A DNA stretch of 64,000 nt from a virus. Of this stretch, positions 25,152-33,340 are shown piece after piece; position 1 is the stretch's first letter, and each line of letters opens with the position of its first letter. The stretch is from IMG/VR virus record IMGVR_UViG_3300049215_000771, positions 124,001 through 188,000 of that record. One strand, given 5' to 3'. Made by a program: the position numbers and the translations under genes. The notes below the pieces were generated by a model. The model was not told where the DNA came from and searched no databases. It worked only from the letters and a program-made list of their open reading frames with translations.

Positions 25152-25180
25152 TTTACAACCCGACAAAATCGTAGTACCAT
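25152..25180 (+). promoter_or_regulatory. Sigma70-like promoter, site 4
   Basis: TTTACA at 25152-25157, 17 bases ending ATCGTAG, TACCAT at 25175-25180. No convincing gene follows directly, so it may drive an untranslated RNA. Confidence 0.6.
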
Positions 25181-25186
25181 TGGGTA

Positions 25187-25321
25187 GGCCAACAGTAGCG
25201 ATACCAGCCAGTGACGGTGTACAACGGCAGGGGCCAGGTCGCTGCTGGCGAGCGGGAGAATATCCGTCCGCAAGGGGAAAGTTGCTCGTTCGCATGGAGG
25301 GCGAGGCCAAAAGCCTCGCCC
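25187..25321 (+). ncRNA. Candidate small RNA of about 135 nt
   Basis: The start is predicted from the promoter at 25152-25180. The end is set by a 9-pair GC hairpin at 25299-25321 (GGGCGAGGC, loop CAAAA, GCCTCGCCC). The weak point is the lack of a T tract after the hairpin. A poor 77-codon frame runs through it, but its composition is unlike the neighbouring genes. Confidence 0.35.
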
Positions 25322-25351
25322 TTCGCCTTCCTATGTTTTGGAGGAACGGAA

Positions 25352-25444
25352 ATTAAAATTCATGGTTTGTGGGCGGTTTACATCAGCGCCATCGGCATGG
25401 CGATTTGCTACACGCTGCATATTGTTCGCCATGCCCACCCCTGA
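25352..25444 (+). CDS. Possible 30-aa single-helix membrane peptide
   Basis: GGAGGA lies 6 bases before an in-frame ATT (25352), which opens a frame ending in a clean hydrophobic helix (LWAVYISAIGMAICYTL) and a short basic end. ATT is a rare start; TTG 25367 is the alternative. Its stop abuts the minus-strand gene. Confidence 0.3.
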   Translation: MKIHGLWAVYISAIGMAICYTLHIVRHAHP

Positions 25445-25645
25445 TTACCAGCCCTCCGGGTTGTCTTCGGCGTCAGGGTCTTCGTAAGCCCCGGAGACGG
25501 CTTCCCAGCCTGGCATCCGGGCCTCAGCCCAATTGCAGGCATAGATGAAACCCATCTCCGTGGGCAGGATGAAGGTAATCCAGCTATCCGTGGAAGCACG
25601 TTCCATCCGAAGGTAGCGGACCATGTACAATCGCTTGTTCTTCAT
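25445..25645 (-). CDS. Hypothetical protein, 66 aa
   Basis: The start overlaps the stop of the upstream minus gene (ATGA). A small protein with aromatic-rich strands and an acidic C-terminus. No family recognised. Confidence 0.5.
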   Translation of the reverse strand: MKNKRLYMVRYLRMERASTDSWITFILPTEMGFIYACNWAEARMPGWEAVSGAYEDPDAEDNPEGW

Positions 25646-25944
25646 ACGTCGTCAATGCTCCTGTAGCGTCGGGTACGGCGAAGGCGGCGTTCTTCGTCTT
25701 GCTTCGCCCACTGTGCCAGCTTCCGGGTTTCAGCGGCTTTACGAGCCGCCTCACGGCGTTTCTTCGCCTTACGCTCACGGCGGCGATCTTCCTGATATTC
25801 CTTGTGGGTTTTTTCGAGTTCTTCCTTCCACTCGAATTCCATCAGGCTCATATCAGGGCCATCGTCGTACCCCTGATCGGCACTTTGTTCGAGAGGCGGG
25901 TCGTCATGATCGTCGTAGAACCAGTCGTCGCCCATGTCGTTCAT
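25642..25944 (-). CDS. Charged helical protein with C-terminal YRSIDDV tag, 100 aa
   Basis: ATG 25944 follows GGAGG; the longer upstream frame is not needed. The acidic N-terminus (DDWFYDDHDDPP) leads into a very basic helix rich in Arg/Lys, ending in RRYRSIDDV. The same tag ends three other proteins in the window. Function unknown. Confidence 0.6.
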   Translation of the reverse strand: MNDMGDDWFYDDHDDPPLEQSADQGYDDGPDMSLMEFEWKEELEKTHKEYQEDRRRERKAKKRREAARKAAETRKLAQWAKQDEERRLRRTRRYRSIDDV

Positions 25945-26017
25945 GGTTGCCTCCGTTGTCGTATCGTCCAGGCGTCTGTTCTCACTTAACTGTGCTACGG
26001 CGGTTTTGTCCGGTTTT

Positions 26018-26048
26018 TTCCGAACCCAAGCAAAAAATCCCGGTCTTC
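26018..26048 (+). promoter_or_regulatory. Second-class promoter, site 4
   Basis: TTCCGAAC at 26018-26025, 16 bases, GGTCTTC at 26042-26048, both perfect. It lies in a 136-base intergenic region, 32 bases before ATG 26081. Confidence 0.65.
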
Positions 26049-26080
26049 CTGACGTAACAAAGGCACACAGGAGATAAGAC

Positions 26081-26686
26081 ATGAGTTTTCGGACGCAACG
26101 TGGCCGGCGCAAGACCAGGAAGCCCGACCAGATCATCGTGGGCGCTGTCCAGTTGGATTACGACCACTTCCACGAGGAACCGGAGCGGGGCCGGCAGGAC
26201 CATTACTACAAGGGCCAGGTGTACGTCAACAACAAGCTGCTGCCCTTCGAGTTGCACCTGATGCACCACCCCGAATACGACAAGAAGGCGCTCCAGGACG
26301 GCAACAAGCTGTACACTGCCATCATCGAGATCAACGGCGGCGGCATCTACGACGGTCACAAGCTGGTGAAGCACGACTGCAATCGTTGCACCGGCAATAC
26401 GGGCGGCAATGGTGATGCTGACGGCCCCCTGGCCCTGGCTCTGTGGCAGCCCATCATCAACATGGTCTGCCTGGACGTGTGCAAGCGGGACGGCGTGAAG
26501 CTGTTCCCTGCCGTCTACAAGTCCAACAAGGAAAGCGGCTGGTATTCCTTCTACCACTACGTTCCCATCGTGGGCGAGGAAACCCGCAAGCCGGCTCGCC
26601 AGCACTTCTACCACAAAAGCCTGGTCCCTGTGGACTGCCCGATCCACGGCCAGGTCGTGAACGAGGATGTCGAAACGGATTTGTAA
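26081..26686 (+). CDS. Hypothetical protein, 201 aa
   Basis: AGGAG precedes ATG 26081. A basic N-terminus (RTQRGRRKTRKP) leads into a soluble His/Tyr-rich domain with Cys residues at CNRC, CLDVC and CPIH that could bind metal. No family recognised. It has second-class promoters before and after it. Confidence 0.6.
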   Translation: MSFRTQRGRRKTRKPDQIIVGAVQLDYDHFHEEPERGRQDHYYKGQVYVNNKLLPFELHLMHHPEYDKKALQDGNKLYTAIIEINGGGIYDGHKLVKHDCNRCTGNTGGNGDADGPLALALWQPIINMVCLDVCKRDGVKLFPAVYKSNKESGWYSFYHYVPIVGEETRKPARQHFYHKSLVPVDCPIHGQVVNEDVETDL

Positions 26687-26691
26687 AAAGT

Positions 26692-26722
26692 TTCCGAACC
26701 TCGCCCGCCCAGCGAGGTCTTC
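26692..26722 (+). promoter_or_regulatory. Second-class promoter, site 5
   Basis: TTCCGAAC at 26692-26699, 16 bases, GGTCTTC at 26716-26722, 37 bases before ATG 26760. Confidence 0.65.
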
Positions 26723-26759
26723 TATGCGGAGATCGAACAACCCATAAGGGAGCAGAACA

Positions 26760-27590
26760 ATGGCTCATCTGACCAAGGAATTCGTGACCGCTGGCCGGGC
26801 TGTCTTCACCCTCGAAGTCCCGGACACCTTCAAGACCAAGTACGAGGCCGACCACCGTGGCGCTGTGGTCAAGCCGCACTACACCTTCCGTGTCAACTTC
26901 AAGAAGGGCGAGGGCAACTACAAGGACACCTACTTCCTCCAGTTGCTCACCGGCCCCGACAACACCCGTTCCTACAGCTACCTGGGCATTCTCAACAAGG
27001 ACGAGGGGACGATCCGCCTCACGGCCAAGTCGTGCCGGGGCGAGGGCGATGTCGCCGTCCTGCTGGTTCGCCGGGCACTGGCCCGTGTGTGGCGCAACGA
27101 AGTCGCCGAGATCGAGAAGGCCGGCTTCCAACTGCACCACGAGGGTCGCTGTGGGCGCTGTGGGCGGGCGCTGACCGTCCCGGAGTCCATCGAGTGTGGC
27201 ATCGGCCCGGAGTGCATCAAGCAGATGGGCGGGGGCAACTACCCCCACCTGGTCGCCCAGGACGAGATCGACAAGGCCGAGGCTCGTCGGGAGCAGGCCG
27301 GGGCTGTCATCAAGCCCAACAACCTGAAGGATGCCGCTGCCGAGGCGATGGAACTGGCACGCCTTCAGAAGAAGGGGCTTCTGAGTGACGACGACCTGGA
27401 ACTGGAGCGGGCCATCGCCGAGTCCGAGGCGGCTGATGCCCGTGATGATTTCGAGGACGAGGAGCCGGAACCCGACGAGCCGGACCCCGCCAACGAAGCA
27501 GAAGATCGTGCCCTCCTGGGCATCTACCGGGGCAATCACGACCTGTTCGGGCGTCGGCCTGGCTATGGTCCCTACAGCGAGGGGTACTAA
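26760..27590 (+). CDS. DUF6011-type zinc protein, 276 aa
   Basis: Residues 1-120 are an unrecognised beta-rich domain. Near residues 128-158 CGRCGRALTVPESIECGIGP, then EC, matches the DUF6011 zinc element (two Cys pairs around a CGRxLT turn). The C-terminus is a long acidic helix. DUF6011 modules are common in phage proteins of unknown function. Confidence 0.65.
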   Translation: MAHLTKEFVTAGRAVFTLEVPDTFKTKYEADHRGAVVKPHYTFRVNFKKGEGNYKDTYFLQLLTGPDNTRSYSYLGILNKDEGTIRLTAKSCRGEGDVAVLLVRRALARVWRNEVAEIEKAGFQLHHEGRCGRCGRALTVPESIECGIGPECIKQMGGGNYPHLVAQDEIDKAEARREQAGAVIKPNNLKDAAAEAMELARLQKKGLLSDDDLELERAIAESEAADARDDFEDEEPEPDEPDPANEAEDRALLGIYRGNHDLFGRRPGYGPYSEGY

Positions 27591-27769
27591 TGTCGGAAGA
27601 AAGCCGCAAACGCCTGATGGAAGAGATCGCAGGGCGGGCCGAAAACTTGGCCCGCCTTATGAGGGAGCCACAAGAAGGTTTGGCGTCCTGGTCTGACCTG
27701 GTTGCCGAGAACGCCAGGTTTCTTTCTGACTGGTGGGGCGGGAAGTTCGCCGGGAAGGAATTTCCATGA
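27590..27769 (+). CDS. Small hypothetical protein, 59 aa
   Basis: The ATG shares a base with the preceding TAA (TAATG), and the TGA overlaps the next ATG. The product is helical (MEEIAGRAENLARLM) with a Trp-rich end. Both overlaps support it as real. Confidence 0.6.
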   Translation: MSEESRKRLMEEIAGRAENLARLMREPQEGLASWSDLVAENARFLSDWWGGKFAGKEFP

Positions 27770-28080
27770 GCATGGCCAAACGAGCGCTCGACGAAGCGCT
27801 GTGTCGTCAATATCCTGAACCACCGGAGGATTTCATGCTTTTTCGCAATTTGCCAACTGACAAGTTTGCTGTGATCTTCCGTGATCCCAACGGTGGGACG
27901 TGGACTGTGACCAGCAACTACGACACGCCCGAACGGGCGCTGGAGGCGCAGGAAGCCTTCAAGAAGAACTACAACACCGAGGCTTACGCCGTCAACCTTC
28001 GCCTGCTGATCGAGAACGTCCCCAGCTTCGTTCTCAGCCAGGTGGAGCGGTCAGTGCAACCCGCAAAGGAACCAACATGA
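27766..28080 (+). CDS. Hypothetical protein, 104 aa
   Basis: ATG 27766 overlaps the previous stop; GAAGGAA lies upstream. A mixed alpha/beta protein with DPNGGTWTVTSNYD strands, no family recognised. Confidence 0.55.
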   Translation: MSMAKRALDEALCRQYPEPPEDFMLFRNLPTDKFAVIFRDPNGGTWTVTSNYDTPERALEAQEAFKKNYNTEAYAVNLRLLIENVPSFVLSQVERSVQPAKEPT

Positions 28081-28322
28081 CCTTCGAGTACACCCTGAAG
28101 CGTGAAGGTGGCGAAATCGAAGTCACCGTCCACGGTGATTACCATCGTGCCAGTCGTGGCTACCGGGACAGCCTGGGCGTCCCGGAAGAGCCTGACGAGC
28201 CTTCCTGTTTCGAGATCGACACCGTGACCGACTCCGATGGGAACGAAGTGGAAGTTTCCGACCACGAACTCGACATCCTGGCCGAGCGGGGCGTGGCTGT
28301 GTGTGAGAGCGGCTGGGATTAA
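28077..28322 (+). CDS. Hypothetical protein, 81 aa
   Basis: ATGA overlap at its start. A very acidic protein with paired strands at the N-terminus and an acidic helical end. No family recognised. Confidence 0.55.
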   Translation: MTFEYTLKREGGEIEVTVHGDYHRASRGYRDSLGVPEEPDEPSCFEIDTVTDSDGNEVEVSDHELDILAERGVAVCESGWD

Positions 28323-28335
28323 CGAGGATTCCTTC

Positions 28336-28590
28336 ATGTTCGTCGCAGAGTATTGGTGGCTGTTCTTGATCCTTGGTGTTGTGTTCGTCGGCATGGCTTT
28401 CTACCGGCAGGTTCGGGCCATGAACGACTTGACAGGCGGCAACACCTTCGACCCTCGACTGGAGGGCAAGGCTGACCCACGGGGCGGCTTCTTCGCCGGG
28501 TTCGCCTTGACCGCAGTGCTGGCCCTCCTGGGAGCTATCGGATTGCTCTTGGGTTTCATCGGGCTGATTGTTACACTGGTGAGAGGATAA
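28336..28590 (+). CDS. Small membrane protein, 84 aa
   Basis: One N-terminal membrane helix (about 6-24), a polar loop of 25 residues, and a C-terminal hydrophobic hairpin (about 50-82, Gly/Leu-rich). Function unknown. Confidence 0.6.
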   Translation: MFVAEYWWLFLILGVVFVGMAFYRQVRAMNDLTGGNTFDPRLEGKADPRGGFFAGFALTAVLALLGAIGLLLGFIGLIVTLVRG

Positions 28591-28592
28591 AA

Positions 28593-28624
28593 TTCCGAAC
28601 CGGGGGACCGCCAACCCGGTCTTT
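28593..28624 (+). promoter_or_regulatory. Second-class promoter, site 6
   Basis: TTCCGAAC at 28593-28600, 17 bases, GGTCTTT at 28618-28624 (last base differs), 41 bases before ATG 28666. Confidence 0.6.
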
Positions 28625-28665
28625 CTTGCGAAGCGTTTGAAACCTGACCATGAAGGGAGATTACC

Positions 28666-28899
28666 ATGAGGGATGAATCGTTCGTCCGCAAGCCGTATCA
28701 GGCCACTGACTTCGCCGCTGCTGTGGCCCAGGTGAATCGCCAGCGCTGCCAGCGTTGTGAGGGCAAGGTCCGGTTCAATAACCAGACCAGCAAGCCCGAC
28801 AACGAAGGTATCGTGACGCTGGCCGGCATCTGCACCGAATGCCATCAGACCCACAGCATCATCTTCAACATCAACAACTTCGTGGTCCGGGAAGTCTAA
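28666..28899 (+). CDS. Small zinc-binding protein, 77 aa
   Basis: CQRC and CTEC pairs (near residues 28-31 and 60-63) make a zinc ribbon with strands between them (GIVTLAGICTEC). No specific family. GGAG precedes the ATG. Confidence 0.6.
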   Translation: MRDESFVRKPYQATDFAAAVAQVNRQRCQRCEGKVRFNNQTSKPDNEGIVTLAGICTECHQTHSIIFNINNFVVREV

Positions 28900-28901
28900 C
28901 T

Positions 28902-29120
28902 ATGAATGAAGAAGTCGTCATCAACCTGCCCGTCGATCAGGCCAAGCTGCTTGTTGTCAGCATCCGGGCGGCGGCGGCACTGAGCCGCAATCACCGGCAC
29001 AACAAGCAGGCTGATGAATTCAGCGAATTGGCTGACATCATCCAGCGCCAGGTGGATGACCACGAAGAAGCAGAAGCGTTCGATGATCCCGGCGAGAATC
29101 GAACCTTCCTGGACGATTAA
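28902..29120 (+). CDS. Helical hypothetical protein, 72 aa
   Basis: Two helices with an acidic C-terminus; contains LPVDQAKLLVVSIRAAAAL. No family recognised. It starts 2 bases after the zinc protein and ends 2 bases before the ArdC-like gene. Confidence 0.55.
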   Translation: MNEEVVINLPVDQAKLLVVSIRAAAALSRNHRHNKQADEFSELADIIQRQVDDHEEAEAFDDPGENRTFLDD

Positions 29121-29122
29121 CC

Positions 29123-29971
29123 ATGAGCAGGATCAAGCAAACGAGCGACGTAATCGGCAACGCCATGAGGGAGGGGACTCCCCCGTGGCGTATGCCGTTT
29201 GTTGCCCACAAAAACAGCGGATTCCCCACCAACGCCTATACAAACCGGCAATATGGTGGTATAAATCCATTACTGCTCAATATCGCCGCCCTCAAGAATG
29301 GACACACCAGCAAGTATTGGGCGACGTACAAGCAGTGGGCCGGCATGGGCTGCCAGGTCAAGCGCCGTCCCGACGACGTGCCAGAAGGCGAATGGGCTGC
29401 CAAGATTGTCCGCCGAACCTACAACGAGGAAGATGACAAGGTTTCGTGGTCGCCGATCTTGGTTTTCAACGCCTCCCAGGTGTTTGGAAATTTCCATGTC
29501 GTTCCGGCGACGGCGTACCAGGTGTTGAAGGCAGAGATTTCCGACACCCCACCTGACTATAGTAACACGGATCGTTTGCTGGCCCAGGCGGTTTTCAAGG
29601 AAGGTGGCTACAGCAGGCCACGCTACGAGCGCCCGCCCAAAGACTTCATCTGTATGCCTTGGCGGAAGCGGTTTGTTGATGATGCTCACTGGTATGGTTC
29701 GTGTCTGCATGAGCTAATCCATTGGGCTGAATGGCGCACGGGATGGAAAGGCAGTGAAGAACAAGGCGAATTGATCGCTGAGATCGGCCAGGCGTATCTG
29801 GAAACACTTCTCGGCGTGCCGCATTGCAACGACTTGACCAACTACAACAAATGGTTGGACGACTGGCTCCGGGCGATGGACGAAGACCCACGATACATCT
29901 ACGAAGCCACCGCACAGGCCGAAAAAGCAGTCGATTTTGTCATGGGTCGTCGCCCCAACCGTGACGAATAG
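29123..29971 (+). CDS. ardC-like: ArdC-like antirestriction protein with zincin domain
   Basis: The N-terminal half matches the ArdC/DUF1738 domain: GTPPWRMPFVAHK, NAYTNRQYGGINPLLL, YWATYKQWAGMGCQVK and PILVFNASQVFG. The C-terminal half is a metallopeptidase-like domain with HELIHW at 196-201 (HExxH zinc site) and a downstream ELIAEIG glutamate. ArdC proteins bind single-stranded DNA and protect incoming DNA from restriction. The 282 residues fit the family. Confidence 0.85.
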   Translation: MSRIKQTSDVIGNAMREGTPPWRMPFVAHKNSGFPTNAYTNRQYGGINPLLLNIAALKNGHTSKYWATYKQWAGMGCQVKRRPDDVPEGEWAAKIVRRTYNEEDDKVSWSPILVFNASQVFGNFHVVPATAYQVLKAEISDTPPDYSNTDRLLAQAVFKEGGYSRPRYERPPKDFICMPWRKRFVDDAHWYGSCLHELIHWAEWRTGWKGSEEQGELIAEIGQAYLETLLGVPHCNDLTNYNKWLDDWLRAMDEDPRYIYEATAQAEKAVDFVMGRRPNRDE

Positions 29972-29991
29972 GCTGGGGCAGGAGGAATATC

Positions 29992-30378
29992 ATGTGCCTG
30001 AAATGCACACACGCTCACCTGGAACAACTCCGGTGGGAACTTCTGATCCAAGAACACGAACTCCAGGGCATCAAGCCCAGCCCGGAAATCATCGACACGG
30101 TGAAGGATCGCATCAAGGAAAGCGGCGGCAAGGCCATGTTGCCTCGCATCAAGTTGCAGCGCACGGATGACATGAACGACCAGCAGTACGGCGAAGCAGT
30201 CTATCTGTTCAAGGAAGGAATGCTACAGCGCCGACGCATGGAAATCATGGCAATCGACATCGTACAAAACCTCCTGACCAGTGAGGTTTTCCAACCCTAT
30301 CAGGTTCTCACCGTGCCGGCCAACGTCGTCCTCAACGGCGATGACGACGAAACCGACTCCATCGGAGATTCACCATGA
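29992..30378 (+). CDS. Hypothetical protein, 128 aa
   Basis: AGGAGG precedes ATG 29992. A CLKC pair opens a helical, charged protein; the C-terminus is acidic. No family recognised. ATGA overlap with the next gene. Confidence 0.55.
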   Translation: MCLKCTHAHLEQLRWELLIQEHELQGIKPSPEIIDTVKDRIKESGGKAMLPRIKLQRTDDMNDQQYGEAVYLFKEGMLQRRRMEIMAIDIVQNLLTSEVFQPYQVLTVPANVVLNGDDDETDSIGDSP

Positions 30379-30644
30379 TCCGGTTTCTTGCAGTGCTGGT
30401 GTTGGCCCTCGTCGCCTCGACAGCGCAGGCTCAATACCCGAATCCCTACAACCCGTATTACCACCCGAACGCCTACTACTACCAACGGCTGGCCCAGCAG
30501 CGACAACTGGCGGTCCAGCAATGGAATTACCGCCAGGCAATTGCCCAACAGCGAGCCTATCAGAACTGGCTGGCCCAGCAGCGGTTCTACGGCTACCAGA
30601 ACTTCCTCGCCCAGCGGCGACTCATGATGCTGGGCCACCCGTAA
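30375..30644 (+). CDS. Secreted Tyr/Gln-rich protein, 89 aa
   Basis: A clear signal peptide (MIRFLAVLVLALVASTAQA) precedes a Tyr/Asn/Pro-rich region and then four loosely repeated units around LAQQR, IAQQR, LAQQR and LAQRR. It would be exported and is likely a fibrous or surface-binding protein. Confidence 0.7.
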   Translation: MIRFLAVLVLALVASTAQAQYPNPYNPYYHPNAYYYQRLAQQRQLAVQQWNYRQAIAQQRAYQNWLAQQRFYGYQNFLAQRRLMMLGHP

Positions 30645-30663
30645 ATCCAACAAGGGAGAAGCG

Positions 30664-31164
30664 ATGGATATTGCCGAGCATCCTATCTTCGATGAAGTCC
30701 TCAAAGCCTACGCCGATTGTGGGCCTGTGGACGAGCAATTCGAGCGTGGCGAGGGCGATACCAGCCTCAGCGATGAGGCCAGGTTTGAAGCCCTGGTCGA
30801 TGAGGCCATGACGCATCGCAACCTTTCCTTCCGGGCCAGCCAAGCGGTTGACCCAAAAACAGCACAAGCCATCATGGAGAAGGCTTGTCCGGGCTATAAC
30901 GCCTTCAGGCCGAAGTTCCTGGGCCTGCTCCCGGATGATTGCCAGGTGACGCTGGCCCGTGAAGGAAGTGTGTGCATCTACGTCAGGCCGGGCAAGTCGA
31001 AAATTCCCACCAGGAGCAAGCTGAAGGCTGACGAGTACAGCGTGTTGAAGGAAGACACTTTCGCCATTGGCTATCACAAGGGCGACCCCAGCCGGGCCGG
31101 TTGTGACCACGGCAGCACGGATTACGGCGGCTACAAGGGCGAAATTCGCATCTGGTGGGACTAA
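30664..31164 (+). CDS. Hypothetical protein, 166 aa
   Basis: GGGAG precedes ATG 30664. An acidic helical N-terminal half and a more basic C-terminal half with strands and several Gly/Trp residues. No family recognised. Confidence 0.55.
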   Translation: MDIAEHPIFDEVLKAYADCGPVDEQFERGEGDTSLSDEARFEALVDEAMTHRNLSFRASQAVDPKTAQAIMEKACPGYNAFRPKFLGLLPDDCQVTLAREGSVCIYVRPGKSKIPTRSKLKADEYSVLKEDTFAIGYHKGDPSRAGCDHGSTDYGGYKGEIRIWWD

Positions 31165-31165
31165 T

Positions 31166-31196
31166 TTCCGAACCTTACACCTTCATGGCGGTCTTC
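31166..31196 (+). promoter_or_regulatory. Second-class promoter, site 7
   Basis: TTCCGAAC at 31166-31173, 16 bases, GGTCTTC at 31190-31196, 20 bases before ATG 31217. Confidence 0.65.
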
Positions 31197-31216
31197 CTGG
31201 TAGAAGGGAGATTACC

Positions 31217-31441
31217 ATGAAGGTTCGTGTTGGTTCCAAGTACGTTTACAACCCGGCAGGGTTCGACATTTTCGACCCCAAGTGCCACATCGAGCCGGGA
31301 ACCATCGTCAAAGTCGGCAATCTGCCGAGCGCCCCACCCGCAAACACAATGGGTCAGTGCTACGTTTTCGACGTGGCAAGTGGCAAGTTCATCGGCATGG
31401 TTTCGACGGCCAGCCTCACGCCAGCCCCGAAGGGAAAGTGA
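31217..31441 (+). CDS. Hypothetical protein, 74 aa
   Basis: GGGAG precedes ATG 31217. A small beta-rich protein (KVRVGSKYVYN, GTIVKVGN) that could be an SH3-like barrel. TGATG overlap with the next gene. Confidence 0.55.
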   Translation: MKVRVGSKYVYNPAGFDIFDPKCHIEPGTIVKVGNLPSAPPANTMGQCYVFDVASGKFIGMVSTASLTPAPKGK

Positions 31442-31881
31442 TGAAACTTACTCTGCTGCAACAGAAGAACAGGCCGATCCACAAGCTACGGCCTCGTGGC
31501 AAGTCGGTGGTCGCATTCACCTACTGTGGCGTGGAACCCTGTCGCAAGGGCGTCCGCACCGAGGGTGTGAACGTCGGCCAGATGAAGGCCACCTGCAAAC
31601 ACTGCCTCGCTATCGAGGCGAAGGAGAAACCCAAGATGAAAGTTACACTCGCTGGCCCGGACGACCTGGGCGTGTGGGTGTTGCACGATGAGAACGGCAA
31701 CGCCTTCGAGATCGTCAACGACCCCCACAACTTCGTGTCGCAAGTCCTCAAGGCCGCTTCGTTGTTCGGCTACAAGGGCAACGACCCCGACGCCGCCCTG
31801 GGCGTGTTGATGGAAAACCGTGGTGAAGAAATCGACGCCCCGGCTGATGCCGAGGCGTACTTCAAGGAACTGGACGAGTAA
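31441..31881 (+). CDS. Hypothetical protein, 146 aa
   Basis: The N-terminal 60 residues carry C-x4-C and C-x2-C pairs (CGVEPC, CKHC) suggesting zinc. The rest is alpha/beta with a helical acidic C-terminus. No family recognised. It converges with the minus-strand gene at its stop. Confidence 0.55.
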   Translation: MKLTLLQQKNRPIHKLRPRGKSVVAFTYCGVEPCRKGVRTEGVNVGQMKATCKHCLAIEAKEKPKMKVTLAGPDDLGVWVLHDENGNAFEIVNDPHNFVSQVLKAASLFGYKGNDPDAALGVLMENRGEEIDAPADAEAYFKELDE

Positions 31882-33336
31882 TTACGCCACACCGCCGAAG
31901 AGATCGGGCTGCATGGCCGCTTGCCTTGCAGCCCTTGCTTTTTTGCCACCCCCACCAGCAAGCCTCGACTTGATGATCGACTTGATATGTTCGGGGTCCA
32001 CTTCTCCACCAGAAACAGCCGGGCCGAAATAGTGTAGAGATGTAGGTTCGTGGCCCAAGTTCTGGTCCAAGCGCTTGCCCCTATCATCTGTACGGAACGC
32101 AACGGCTCTCGCTGCGTCCGATCCTCGCTTGCCCTGCCTGTAGATTTGATGGAATTGCTTCAAAGCATCATCCGGGTCCATTGGCAAGTGCGTGGCCGAT
32201 GCACCCATGCCGAGCCTGCCCTGGGCCAGCGGGACCATCACGCCGCCCTTGTCCTTGCCGATACCGACCTTTGGAATGGATTTGCCTTGCAGGGCATCGT
32301 ATTCAGGAGCCTTGGGGTCCAAAGCGCCGCCCTGGAAGTCGTAGTAACCCTTGCCATGCGATGTAATCATAACGTACATCGTTTCAACAAAGTCTACCCA
32401 TACATCCCATAGCTGCTGGGTGCCGATTCCACGACTCTTCAGTTTGTCGAGTGTGGCGACATATTTCTCAGCGCCGCCCTTCTTCCGGCCCCACTGTTTC
32501 TCCTCGAAATCGCCAGCTTTGTCCATGTCCGGGAATACTTTGGAATAAATGTCGATGTTGTGCGTGTCAATACACCCAGCACGGCCCCACAACAATTGAG
32601 CAATAAAACCAGCCTTGACCGGCTGCACACCTTTAATTTGTGACAAACGCTTGATGATTTGTACGTCATCGCCGCCTTTCGCCAGACCATTCAATTCGTG
32701 GAACAATCCTTCCTTGTTGGACCAAATATCAGCAATCGTGTCCAGCTTGAAGCCGCCGATGGAGTGGGCCAGGGCGTGATATTTGTCGCCGAATGAATCT
32801 ACGGCATGTTCGAGTTCTTGCCTAGTGACTTTGTTGGGGTAATAGTGCTTCAATATCGCCATCAATGCTTGATAATTGTCCCAATGCTTGGCGAAGGGCA
32901 CGTTGGCCGAGAGGGGGCTGAACATCAAAACCTGAGCAAAGTTTTGAGGCGAGGACTTGGCGAACGCTTGAATTGCACCGATATGGTTGGCATATCCCGA
33001 CAAAGGAGTAACAGCGCAGGAATCCCCACCCTTCATTGGTTGCCCATCAGGACCGAGGACTTGTGGTCCGCCACGTTTCTCTAGGCCGGGTTTCTCCGAG
33101 GAGATGAAGCGGTCGAGTTTGCCGGCTGGGTCTTCGCCAACTTCTACGTCGCCGAACAAGGTTTTATCTACTTTCGGCTTGTAGGTGAAGTCGGAGCCGG
33201 CCAGTTTCCTACGGTCTTTACGACCCTCGCTGACAGGTTCATCATTCAGCCATGCAGATACCTCAGTCATCACAGAAGATAGAACATATCCGCTGTACGC
33301 TTCGTCCAGGTCTACGAATTCTTTGAAATTGCTCAT
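31882..33336 (-). CDS. Large tagged protein with HhH-like segment, 484 aa
   Basis: ATG 33336 opens MSNFKEFVDLDEA, the N-terminal tag shared with three other proteins. The middle has SQIKGVQPVKAGFIAQLL, then GCIDTHNIDIY, which looks like the helix-hairpin-helix core of base-excision glycosylase-like proteins. I recall this element in uncharacterised proteins of large marine myoviruses. The C-terminal 150 residues are Gly/Lys-rich and basic. A packaged virion protein is plausible, catalysis uncertain. The ribosome site is weak. Confidence 0.6.
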   Translation of the reverse strand: MSNFKEFVDLDEAYSGYVLSSVMTEVSAWLNDEPVSEGRKDRRKLAGSDFTYKPKVDKTLFGDVEVGEDPAGKLDRFISSEKPGLEKRGGPQVLGPDGQPMKGGDSCAVTPLSGYANHIGAIQAFAKSSPQNFAQVLMFSPLSANVPFAKHWDNYQALMAILKHYYPNKVTRQELEHAVDSFGDKYHALAHSIGGFKLDTIADIWSNKEGLFHELNGLAKGGDDVQIIKRLSQIKGVQPVKAGFIAQLLWGRAGCIDTHNIDIYSKVFPDMDKAGDFEEKQWGRKKGGAEKYVATLDKLKSRGIGTQQLWDVWVDFVETMYVMITSHGKGYYDFQGGALDPKAPEYDALQGKSIPKVGIGKDKGGVMVPLAQGRLGMGASATHLPMDPDDALKQFHQIYRQGKRGSDAARAVAFRTDDRGKRLDQNLGHEPTSLHYFGPAVSGGEVDPEHIKSIIKSRLAGGGGKKARAARQAAMQPDLFGGVA

Positions 33337-33340
33337 GTTG

